NCBI GenBank assembly: GCA_029262975.1
Contig: JAJCYJ010000867.1
Span: forward strand, 1 to 9,399
Reading direction: 5' to 3'
Length of the DNA stretch: 9,399 nucleotides
Origin: Saprospiraceae bacterium
Lineage (GTDB): Bacteria; Bacteroidota; Bacteroidia; Chitinophagales; Saprospiraceae
Both the position numbers and the translations under genes were made by a program. Position 1 is the first letter of the stretch. Every line of letters begins with the position of its first letter. This document shows, piece by piece, positions 1 to 6,541 of this stretch. The notes under the pieces are model-generated. The model was not told the origin of the DNA, did not search any database, and was given only the letters and a program-made list of their open reading frames with translations.

Positions 1-50
1 AGCGGCTGGGTTGGCATAACATGCCCACATCCCTGACGGGTTCAGTCATT

Positions 51-89
51 CCAATGTGCTCTGGCACATTGGGTTCAATCAAGATTGAA
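51..89. repeat. Two back-to-back perfect stem-loops
   Basis: CCAATGTGC (51-59) pairs perfectly with GCACATTGG (64-72) around a 4-nt loop. Immediately after it, TTCAATC (74-80) pairs with GATTGAA (83-89). No confident coding sequence covers them. They may belong to the 3' end or terminator region of a gene lying left of the window, or to a palindromic intergenic repeat. The pairing is seen directly; the role is unknown. Confidence 0.5.
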
Positions 90-110
90 AATCATTCCTT
101 CATTTCGCGA

Positions 111-160
111 GCCTGCCTACGTGCGTAAGCAGGCAGGCATTTTTTTTGGTTCGTTTTTTT
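111..160 (+). terminator. GC-rich hairpin followed by T-runs
   Basis: GCCTGCCT (111-118) pairs with AGGCAGGC (131-138) and is followed by two long T-runs up to about 162. This is the form of a rho-independent terminator for a plus-strand gene that ended before the window. The 3' arm and its tail (GGCAGGCATTTTT) reappear at 2542-2554 in the GC-rich element, so this may instead be a copy of a dispersed palindromic repeat. An outer imperfect arm pair (TTCATTTCGC at 99-108, GCGAATGAA at 163-171) encloses the whole structure. Confidence 0.5.
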
Positions 161-171
161 TTGCGAATGAA

Positions 172-575
172 AAAAAATGAATAAAAGTCAAGGGTTAAAG
201 TGAATTTTGTCCTACCCACTGCAAACTCAAGACATCCACGGGTGTATTAAAAATGAGCTAACGCGATGAGCAGTTAGATAGAAAGGGCGAAGAACCAAAT
301 TTACTCGTAAAATTTGAAATTACAATTGCGTAGTGTTGCAAAAATTGAAATAATCGTAATAATTGGGCTTGTCCCCCCCTAACTACCTCAAGGGGGATAC
401 ATTCAGATCTGTATTCTTGTTATAGGGCAAACACAGTTTATGCTCTTCTCAAGGTAGAGGATATTAACGAGGTTAATAAACATCCTAAAAAATCTAACTA
501 CTTTAACGGCTACTTGTATCTTACAGGAAGTAAAGACGAAAGAAACTAATTACCCATAATAATATCAGGACATAT
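172..575. other. Non-coding upstream region of the oxidoreductase gene
   Basis: No convincing gene is present. A hairpin CCCCCT (375-380) / AGGGGG (391-396) lies about 180 bases before the oxidoreductase start. A frame open from 349 to 549 has a protein-like tail (about 433-549, ending LYLTGSKDERN) but no good start and no family I recognise; it could be a gene remnant or chance. The stretch presumably carries the promoter of the 576 gene, but I could not pick out a clear -33/-7 pair. Confidence 0.4.
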
Positions 576-1904
576 ATGAAACGGAGAGACTTTATAAAGA
601 ACACAGCTGCCTTATCTGCAATAGCGATCTTCCCTTCATGTCAAAACACAAAACCAGCCCTGGATGGACGACTAAGGACAGCACATATCGGAGTAGGTGG
701 GATGGGAGCCGAAGATCTCAGGGCTATCGCTTCTCATGATATGGTAAAGGTTACTGCTCTCTGTGATGTGGATTCTAATAATTTGGCTCTTGCCAGGAGT
801 TTACATCCTGATGCGAAGATCTATAGGGATTACAGGGTTATGTTAACGGAATTGGGAGATGAGATAGATGCGGTCATTGTTTCGACACCAGATCACACCC
901 ATGCTCCTGCTTCTATGACAGCTATGCAATTGGGTAAGGCGGTATATTGCCAAAAACCATTAACGCATCATGTCTCGGAAGCACGAGCAATGAATAAGCT
1001 TGCCCAAGAGAAAAATCTTGTAACCCAGATGGGCATTCAAGTTCATTCTTTTTATGATTATAAATTGGCTACGTTGTTGATTCAGTCCGGGATAATTGGG
1101 AAAGTCAAAACGGTCAGGGCCTGGTCTCCTAAGAATTGGGGTTATGATGGTCCGGCACCTGAAGGGTCTGATCCTGTACCAGGTAATTTAAATTGGAATC
1201 TGTGGTTGGGCACAGCAGCAGAAAGACCCTATAAAAAAGAAATATATCATCCCGGTCAATGGCGAAAATTAATGGACTTCGGTTGTGGAACTTTAGGTGA
1301 TATGGGTGTTCATATTTTTGACACTCCATATAATGCGTTAGCATTGGATGTACCAAAGACAATTACAAATAATTGTAGAATGCCAACTGGTGTGGGGTTT
1401 CCGGAACATAATGTGGTAACCTATGAATTTCCAAGTACAGAATATACGACGGATAATTTTAAATGGGTGTGGTATGACGGAACGGGTGCTCCACCTGCTC
1501 ATGAAGAATTACAACTTCCTGATAACGAAGAGCTGCATGACCAGGGTGCCATGTTTATAGGTGAAGAAGGCAGTTTGTATCTACCACACTTTATGGAATT
1601 GCCGAAATTGATAGTGGACGGTAAATATGTAACAATGGATATTTCGGCTTTTGATTTGGAGGATCCAATCCGCGATTACGAAATAGAAGGAGCAAAACAT
1701 TACCACCAATTTGTAGATGCTTGTCTTGGAAAAGGGGAGTGCTCGGCACCTTTCTCATATGCTTCCAGATTGACAGAGACAATTCTTTTAGGCGTCATTG
1801 CGGGACGATTTCCCAATCAGACATTGCATTGGGATAGTGCATTGGCAATATTTGAAGAAGCGGAAGCGAATGAATTTTTGGATGGGGATTATCGGGAATT
1901 TTGA
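576..1904 (+). CDS. Tat-exported Gfo/Idh/MocA family oxidoreductase
   Basis: Predicted NAD(P)-dependent oxidoreductase of the Gfo/Idh/MocA superfamily, 442 aa, the usual length for the exported Bacteroidota/Planctomycetes type. The N-terminus MKRRDFIKNTAALSAIAIFPSC is a twin-arginine signal with a possible lipobox Cys at residue 22, so the protein probably folds with its cofactor in the cytoplasm and is exported. The Rossmann nucleotide motif GVGGMG is at 39-44, STPDHTHA at 103-110 and the catalytic-lysine motif CQKP at 125-128 (EKP in the classical family; QKP is common in this branch). The C-terminal half has the landmarks of the bacterial-type C-terminal domain: WNLWLG (207-212), YHPGQWR (224-230) and DFGCGTLGDMGVH (234-246). 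Substrate is unknown; relatives act on sugars or cyclitols. AGGA at 567-570 is a plausible weak ribosome site. A decayed copy of its last 69 codons lies at 3890-4096. Confidence 0.93.
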   Translation: MKRRDFIKNTAALSAIAIFPSCQNTKPALDGRLRTAHIGVGGMGAEDLRAIASHDMVKVTALCDVDSNNLALARSLHPDAKIYRDYRVMLTELGDEIDAVIVSTPDHTHAPASMTAMQLGKAVYCQKPLTHHVSEARAMNKLAQEKNLVTQMGIQVHSFYDYKLATLLIQSGIIGKVKTVRAWSPKNWGYDGPAPEGSDPVPGNLNWNLWLGTAAERPYKKEIYHPGQWRKLMDFGCGTLGDMGVHIFDTPYNALALDVPKTITNNCRMPTGVGFPEHNVVTYEFPSTEYTTDNFKWVWYDGTGAPPAHEELQLPDNEELHDQGAMFIGEEGSLYLPHFMELPKLIVDGKYVTMDISAFDLEDPIRDYEIEGAKHYHQFVDACLGKGECSAPFSYASRLTETILLGVIAGRFPNQTLHWDSALAIFEEAEANEFLDGDYREF

Positions 1905-2113
1905 GGTGGGTAGGCTGAGCGCCAAATTAGGTAGTAGGTAGTATATTTAGCAACTAAAATGTAGACTAATCGGATTAGATGTGAGTTCATCTATGTGATT
2001 GCACATTTTTTGGACTTCTGAAATTTAACCCTGCAGTCTTGGGTTTAACTTATTTTATCAGGTTAATAAAATACTGACCAAATCAAGTTTGAGTTCAAGT
2101 ATAAACGACCGAG
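1905..2113. other. Intergenic spacer with one AT-rich inverted repeat
   Basis: No gene is seen. TATTTTAT (2051-2058) and ATAAAATA (2066-2073) form a perfect 8-bp inverted repeat with a 7-bp spacer, possibly an operator or weak hairpin. The spacer links the intact oxidoreductase to the beta-roll gene remnant and corresponds in position to 4097-4440 in the second copy, but it is about 135 bases shorter. Confidence 0.4.
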
Positions 2114-2302
2114 TCATATCTAGTTACATTTATTTCGAATTCAGGATTGGCCCAAACTGATATAAAAATGAGAACAGATGGTGTTATACTTTTGAGACTG
2201 AACTTTCCTACAGTACAGTTGCTTTCACGAGGACAAATGGTGTCCAATACAATTACAAACAGCTTTTATCTAATGGGCTCATTTCGGGACATTCAGGAGT
2301 AA
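2114..2302 (+). pseudogene. Remnant of an HTH/beta-roll-type surface protein gene (5' portion)
   Basis: Translation in the frame of the ATG at 2168 aligns along its length with the export signal and first extracellular segment of the intact gene downstream (bases 4441 to about 4630). Shared pieces include FIS, QT, MRTDG, RGQMV, TNS and GS; by hand about 28 of roughly 60 residues are identical, with one 3-base deletion near the end. It starts in what would be the membrane segment (SYLVTFIS) and ends at TAA 2300-2302. No HTH, 14-residue repeats or S74 domain remain. An ATG-initiated reading would give only about 44 codons without a signal peptide, so I call it a dead fragment rather than a small gene. 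Confidence 0.75.
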
Positions 2303-2344
2303 GGAGGAGAGTTGAAATTCTATAAAGAAAACGAAAAGTTCTTA

Positions 2345-2560
2345 GAATGGCGGGCGTGAAAAGCCGCATGATGTGAACGAAATGAAGTCTTGAAAAGACC
2401 TTTGACGATAGTCTAAGATGTAGCGCCTGCCGACCTTTGGTTGGAATGGCGAAAGCCAGTGTTGACGGCCATGGGCTGGCGCCTTAGCGGGCAGGATTCA
2501 GGCAGCGTGGAAATTGTGAGTTTGGTGACCCACCAAAGGTCGGCAGGCATTTTTGGCGAT
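2345..2560. repeat. GC-rich structured element bounded by 17-bp inverted repeats (REP/MITE-like or ncRNA)
   Basis: This block is visibly GC-richer than its surroundings. GCCTGCCGACCTTTGGT (2425-2441) is the exact reverse complement of 2532-2548. Inside and beside it are small perfect hairpins: GTCTT/AAGAC (2387-2399), TGGC-GAAA-GCCA with a GNRA tetraloop (2447-2458), GCCA/TGGC (2468-2480), and GCGG/CCGC (2350-2367). The 3' end runs into ATTTTT. No ORF explains it. It could be a non-autonomous mobile or palindromic repeat, or a structured RNA. I do not recognise a named family with confidence, and strand is undetermined. Confidence 0.6.
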
Positions 2561-2741
2561 AGAAAAAGTCACAAATGATTTGAGCTATAACGACATAGGA
2601 GTGCTATCCCGATATAAATCAATACCCCATTATTGATCAATATTTTAAAAAAAAGTGTGAGCCAAACATATCTAATAGTCGCATAATTATTTGTTAATCA
2701 ACTTTTTAGCAATTAGCTGAATACCCCTCATTTCAGGAAAT
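2561..2741. other. AT-rich intergenic stretch, nothing recognised
   Basis: This lies between the GC-rich element and the terminator of the minus-strand gene. A short open frame leads out of the repeat into about 2630, but it has no start of its own and no recognised family. I see no RNA gene, dyad or further duplicate sequence. Confidence 0.3.
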
Positions 2742-2774
2742 AAAAAAAGCCTGATAAATTAGTCATCAGGCTTT
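2742..2774 (-). terminator. Rho-independent terminator of the IPTL-CTERM gene
   Basis: AAAGCCTGAT (2746-2755) pairs perfectly with ATCAGGCTTT (2765-2774) over 10 bp with a 9-base loop. Read on the minus strand, the stem is followed by a T-run (the A-run 2742-2748 on plus). It sits about 22 bases past the stop codon of the minus-strand gene, the expected distance. Confidence 0.85.
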
Positions 2775-2796
2775 AATTACTTCTTTTTAACTCGTC

Positions 2797-3510
2797 TTAG
2801 GCAATTGCCATCTTTCTTTGTCTCACGGCTACGATACCGAATATCATTAAGACAAGACTAAGTGATATTAATCCCCATTCTCCCAGCGTTGGGACGACAG
2901 CAACAGCGGTAAGATCGAAATCACCACTCAAGATTACTTCGTATCCACCATTTGAAGTACAAACTTGTCCAACAACTGGAGTTGATACAACAAGCACAAT
3001 CGTTTCTCCTGGTGCCAAATCTACTGACAAAGCAAGTTGACTTTGAGGAATACCTGTAGACAACCCTGGATCAGCTAGATAATTATCGCAAATACTCGTA
3101 GGGTTAAAAGAACCGGAATAAACAGTAACATCCATGTTCCCCTCTGTACAGAAGGCATCCAAAGTTATATCTACACATACTGTGTTGGTTACATCCGGGT
3201 TAGTGAATGTATGCTGAGCGTAGAAAAAATTGTTATTCAAAAAAATGTCACAAACCTTTGGAGCTGCACAGCTTGAACCTATGCCATTTCTGTTTAGACG
3301 CATCGTTCTCACAGGTGCCGTACCATCTATTGTTCCGGTAAACGAAAATTGAAGCATGTCTTCACTATGGGAAAATGGGGTGCTATTATCCGGAGCACCA
3401 TTATCAGTTCTCTCATTCTGAGCTTGCAATGCGACCTGAGCAGTCATCGCAAAAATGGCAATCAACAGAAACTTGGAAGCCATGGAAATCAAGTATTCAT
3501 TATTCTTCAT
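2797..3510 (-). CDS. Secreted IPTL-CTERM (exosortase-type) surface protein
   Basis: 237-aa exported protein. An N-terminal signal peptide (hydrophobic 13-30, likely cleavage after ALQA at 27-30) is followed by a Cys-containing extracellular region with six Cys (81, 87, 112, 121, 141, 184) and a beta-rich stretch around VYSGSFNP (130-137), reminiscent of beta-sandwich domains seen in such proteins. The C-terminus VPTLGEWG (206-213) + hydrophobic helix (214-229) + RQRK (230-233) is an IPTL-CTERM sorting signal, which by family knowledge is processed by an exosortase-like enzyme. No exosortase gene is in the window. The ATG at 3510 is used here; the ATG at 3483 (codon 10) would give a tighter signal peptide and cannot be excluded, as neither has a clear ribosome site. 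It is transcribed alone, with its own terminator, against all neighbours. The binding target is unknown. Confidence 0.85.
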   Translation of the reverse strand: MKNNEYLISMASKFLLIAIFAMTAQVALQAQNERTDNGAPDNSTPFSHSEDMLQFSFTGTIDGTAPVRTMRLNRNGIGSSCAAPKVCDIFLNNNFFYAQHTFTNPDVTNTVCVDITLDAFCTEGNMDVTVYSGSFNPTSICDNYLADPGLSTGIPQSQLALSVDLAPGETIVLVVSTPVVGQVCTSNGGYEVILSGDFDLTAVAVVPTLGEWGLISLSLVLMIFGIVAVRQRKMAIA

Positions 3511-3543
3511 GTTCTTAAGAATTAGTTTTAACAGTTAATGTGA

Positions 3544-3578
3544 TTGTATAAGTCATACAAACTTTAGGGGCCTAAAGT
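3544..3578 (-). promoter_or_regulatory. Two adjacent perfect dyads upstream of the IPTL-CTERM gene
   Basis: TTGTAT (3544-3549) / ATACAA (3555-3560) with a 5-bp spacer directly abuts ACTTTAGG (3561-3568) / CCTAAAGT (3571-3578) with a 2-bp spacer. They lie 34-68 bases before the minus-strand start codon, where a promoter and operator would be expected. On the minus strand the second arm reads CCTAAAGTTTG, which partly resembles the Bacteroidota -7 element (TAnnTTTG) but with one extra base. Candidate regulator-binding region; the regulator is unknown. Confidence 0.45.
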
Positions 3579-3889
3579 AAGATTTCTAAATTTATTTACT
3601 GAAGAATATCTCAATTTAATTCATATATAATTTATTTGGCATATGAAATTAAGCTAGCTCAAGTCCTTAGTTGTATTCTTAAAGACCCCAATTATTCTTA
3701 ATCTCTTGTGACTATTTCTTCAAAAAGGTGCATATGTTGCTGTTTTACAGGATTTTATAACTAAATACTTAGATGTATTACTCTGTATTAAAATTTATTA
3801 ATATAAGAAGTGGTTATCCGTAAATAATAAAGGCCGGTGACGACTAAAGATCTTTCAGTCATAGAACAGTAAGCATGGATAATGACTTA
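3579..3889. other. AT-rich intergenic stretch
   Basis: About 310 bases of strongly AT-rich DNA between the dyads and the oxidoreductase remnant. I see no gene, RNA or strong repeat. Similarity to the oxidoreductase upstream of 3890 is too weak to claim, so this is probably the edge of the decayed copy. Confidence 0.35.
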
Positions 3890-4096
3890 CACTACCTCCA
3901 ATTTGCAGATACTTTTCTTGGAAAGGGGGATTGCTCGGCACTTTTCTGCTATACTTTGTTATTGGCGTAGGGTATTCTTTTGGATGATATTGCTGTCCGA
4001 AAGACCTACGAGAAATTGCATCGGGCTTGTGTACTGGCCAATTTTGAAGGTGCGGCAGCGAATATCTTTTTGGTAAAGGAATAATGGTCATTTTGA
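3890..4096 (+). pseudogene. Decayed 3' end of a second Gfo/Idh/MocA oxidoreductase
   Basis: These 207 bases align without any net indel to the last 207 bases of the intact oxidoreductase (1698-1904), both ending in TTTTGAG with the stop codon in register. Translated in that frame, about 33 of 68 residues match by hand, including HY-QF-D, LGKG-CSA-F-Y, ILL--IA-R and FE-A-AN-FL. Two in-frame stops (TAG 3968-3970; TAA 4082-4084) and the absence of the rest of the gene show it is dead. The position directly before the HTH/beta-roll gene mirrors the intact oxidoreductase directly before the beta-roll remnant. Confidence 0.85.
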
Positions 4097-4153
4097 GATC
4101 ACCATTTCAATTAGTCTGCTCTTATTGCTCAAAATATTAGCGTTAGCTCTAAA

Positions 4154-4173
4154 TATCACCTCTTTGGGTGATA
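4154..4173. promoter_or_regulatory. TATCACC-N6-GGTGATA dyad before the HTH/beta-roll gene
   Basis: Perfect 7-bp inverted repeat with a 6-bp spacer, 70-89 bases before the ATG at 4243. It could be an operator for an HTH dimer, possibly the product of the gene itself, or a 5' leader hairpin. It also buries the alternative GTG start at 4168, which argues against use of that start. Confidence 0.4.
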
Positions 4174-4242
4174 ACAGATAAGAATTCTCTATATCATTTT
4201 TGTCAGGACATTTTACAATTACTAAGATTCAAAAGATGCACC

Positions 4243-6471
4243 ATGACAACTAATATTTCAAAAAGAGAGAAAGATGTTCTACACCTAATATCCTACGAAC
4301 AGAATACAAGGCAAATAGCGAAACAACTGTATATCAGCCATCATACTGTAAGCACGCATAGGAAGAACCTGATGATAAAGTTGGATGTAAAAAATGTCGC
4401 AGGACTCGTAAGAAAAGCCATACAATTGAAATTGGTTTATTCACTACTCTTCGTGTTTATTTCAATTGCCGGATTCACCCAAACTGAGATAGAAATGAGA
4501 ACGGATGGTATCGTCATTCCGAGATTGGATCATGGTTCTGTATTGGCACCAACACGTGGTCAAATGGTGTACGACACTACCACAAATAGCCTTTGGTTTT
4601 ATGATGGCAGTGATTGGAAAAACGTCACCGAGTTACCCACTAATATTGTAGATGAAGATCAGGACACGCACATAAATGTTGAAACAGTGCCTGATGAAGA
4701 TACAATCAGATTCGTCGTAAAAGGTGTGCCTTCAATGACCATAGGCGAACATTCCGTTAATTGGGGTGGCAATACTACGGTTACTGGGATAAATGGAACG
4801 GCTTGGGGTAATGGAGCGTCAGCAAACGGAAATGAAGCTACGGCTTGGGGCAATGGTGGGATGGCAAGTGGCATTGCCGCGACTGCCTGGGGTACTTCAT
4901 CAATTGCTTCAGGAGATCGAGCGACATCATGGGGCAGTAGTAGTGTCGCATCTGGCGCTCGATCAACTGCTCATGGATTTGAAACAAATGCTGGGGGTGA
5001 TGATGCCAACGCCTGGGGTGAAGTATCATCAGCATCCGGACCTACGACTACGGCCTGGGGGCACGGTGCTGCTGCATCAAAGAAAGCGGCAACTGCCTGG
5101 GGTAGTTTTACTACCGCTTCTGATACAACAGCTACCGCCTGGGGCGAGGGATCTTCAGCCTCTGGCAAGAATGCAACATCCTGGGGGCAAAACACTGTTG
5201 CCACTAAAAGTAATGCTACCGCCTGGGGACTGGGTGCTTTAGCTTTAGGGTCAAAGTCAACGGCATGGGGAGATAATACGGAAGCATCAGGATTCAATGC
5301 AACAGCCTGGGGTGATATCACGACTGCTTCTAATGTGAATGCTACTGCCTGGGGTGCTGGAGCCATAGCATCCGGGTTTTCATCCACGGCATGGGGAAAT
5401 GCCACAGCCAATAATACATTGGGCACAGCATGGGGGGATCGCACTTCTTCGTCGGGCATAGAGTCCACAGCATGGGGTGAGACAACAACTGCTTCGGGTG
5501 AGCATTCGACAGCATGGGGTGTTTCTACGATGGCAACTGGTGATAATGGCACCTCGTGGGGATTATCTAATCATTCTAAAGGAGATAATTCAACCTCATG
5601 GGGGAATTTGAATATGGCTTTGTCTCTAAATGAAACTGTGCTAGGCAGATTTAATGACACGCTGACTAATACCAATCAAACAGCCTGGGAATCAGATGAT
5701 CATTTATTTGTAATTGGAAATGGCACTTCGGTTTCTGAGCGATCTAATGCACTTTCAATAATGAAGAATGGAGATATGGCCTTAAATCATACATTTCCGA
5801 CTGCAAGATTAGAAGTACGGGATTTGAGTACCGCCACACATCCCACTTTACAATTATATCAAAATGATGATGGGTTTTCCCGGGTCCATTATTTGAATAA
5901 TAATGTGGATTCTAATTATTGGGCGATACAGGTGCGTTCAGCTGATGACACCAGCGCTGTTGCTGCTAGATATCTGATTAATTATATTGATGATGCTGCT
6001 GCCGAATTTGAATTGTTTGCCAATGGTGATCTGAACATTGGAGGAAACCTGACCCAAAATAGTGATGTAAGATTAAAAAAGAACATCCATAGATTTACAG
6101 AAGTAAGCCCGCGACTATCTCAAATATTCGCATATTCTTATAATTGGAAATGCGACCACGAGCATGATGATTCTAATATTGGACTAATCGCACAGGAAGT
6201 TCAAAAAGTGTTTCCGGAACTCGTCAGAAAAAAAGATGATGGTATGTTGTCAGTTAATTACATCGGCTTTATTCCAATCTTAGTTGAGGCAAATAAAGAA
6301 TTGAACGGATTACTAGGTGAATATAAACGGAATGCAGAACAACATTTATCAAAATTAGAAGATCAAGAAGAGGTTATCCTAAATCTACAATCAGATATAG
6401 CAACAATAAAAATTCAGTTAGAGGCTATAATGAACCCAAAATTCCAATCAAAAGGTAAGTCTATAGATTGA
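4243..6471 (+). CDS. LuxR-type HTH - membrane segment - Trp-rich beta-roll - Peptidase_S74 chaperone protein
   Basis: I chose the ATG at 4243 (742 aa) because the HTH begins at once after it; an in-frame GTG at 4168 would add 25 residues without family features. Numbering is from 4243. Residues 5-61 are a GerE/LuxR HTH (SKREKDVLHLI, then recognition region SHHTVSTHRKN and AGLVRKAI). Residues 62-80 are a hydrophobic signal/anchor segment preceded by K/R, so the HTH should be cytoplasmic. The extracellular part has the MRTDGIVIPRL/RGQMVYDTTTNS segment (85-116), about 20 YadA-head-like 14-residue repeats with consensus A-T-A-W-G (188-453), then an S74 chaperone with SDVRLK (607-612; Ser607/Lys612 dyad), IGLIAQEV (646-653) and a C-terminal coiled coil (about 687-725). 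S74 domains trimerise fibres and self-cleave. The role is unknown: a membrane-anchored regulator, or a surface fibre fused to a former small HTH gene. TTG codons at 4426 and 4432 could start a separate fibre protein. Confidence 0.85.
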   Translation: MTTNISKREKDVLHLISYEQNTRQIAKQLYISHHTVSTHRKNLMIKLDVKNVAGLVRKAIQLKLVYSLLFVFISIAGFTQTEIEMRTDGIVIPRLDHGSVLAPTRGQMVYDTTTNSLWFYDGSDWKNVTELPTNIVDEDQDTHINVETVPDEDTIRFVVKGVPSMTIGEHSVNWGGNTTVTGINGTAWGNGASANGNEATAWGNGGMASGIAATAWGTSSIASGDRATSWGSSSVASGARSTAHGFETNAGGDDANAWGEVSSASGPTTTAWGHGAAASKKAATAWGSFTTASDTTATAWGEGSSASGKNATSWGQNTVATKSNATAWGLGALALGSKSTAWGDNTEASGFNATAWGDITTASNVNATAWGAGAIASGFSSTAWGNATANNTLGTAWGDRTSSSGIESTAWGETTTASGEHSTAWGVSTMATGDNGTSWGLSNHSKGDNSTSWGNLNMALSLNETVLGRFNDTLTNTNQTAWESDDHLFVIGNGTSVSERSNALSIMKNGDMALNHTFPTARLEVRDLSTATHPTLQLYQNDDGFSRVHYLNNNVDSNYWAIQVRSADDTSAVAARYLINYIDDAAAEFELFANGDLNIGGNLTQNSDVRLKKNIHRFTEVSPRLSQIFAYSYNWKCDHEHDDSNIGLIAQEVQKVFPELVRKKDDGMLSVNYIGFIPILVEANKELNGLLGEYKRNAEQHLSKLEDQEEVILNLQSDIATIKIQLEAIMNPKFQSKGKSID
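4798..5607 (+). repeat. Tandem 42-bp (14-residue) beta-roll repeat array
   Basis: About 20 in-frame units with consensus A-T-A-W-G-x4-A-S-G-x2, one per 42 bases. The Trp recurs every 14 residues; one unit has His instead (AHG, about 4972), and one unit is 13 residues (around 5400). DNA units share a core like gc-tggggt but are diverged, so this is an old array, not a recent expansion. The register matches trimeric autotransporter head repeats (Hep_Hag/YadA head), with Trp in place of the usual aliphatic residue before Gly. Confidence 0.85.
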
Positions 6472-6541
6472 ATTTACATTGACTCCTGTCAAGTGTCTTA
6501 TGACGCAACATACTTTCTTAATGTTTTTAAAATGAATTAAA

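Noticed and set aside
3..128. Open frame entering from the left edge and ending at TAA 126-128
   Set aside because: It runs through three perfect hairpins and into a terminator-like stem; the translation has no recognisable family features. Possible tail of an upstream gene, but not supportable.
51..138. CRISPR or integron attC site suspected from the series of palindromes
   Set aside because: The hairpins differ in sequence and spacing, there are no repeated direct units with spacers, and no integrase-type core sites are visible.
349..549. Frame with a protein-like tail just upstream of the oxidoreductase
   Set aside because: No start codon with a ribosome site, includes a C7/G5 hairpin in its first part, and resembles no family I know. 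It may be a gene remnant, but chance is equally likely.
2536..2633. Short open frame running out of the GC-rich element into the AT-rich spacer
   Set aside because: It begins inside the inverted repeat arm, has no proper start, and stops after about 30 codons; no similarity recognised.
4971..5552. Long minus-strand open frame opposite the beta-roll repeats (PQAVA-type repeats)
   Set aside because: It is the antisense shadow of the 42-bp repeat array: the periodic composition keeps the frame open. No signal, start or family supports it. The plus-strand frame at 4793-5242 is the same kind of artefact.
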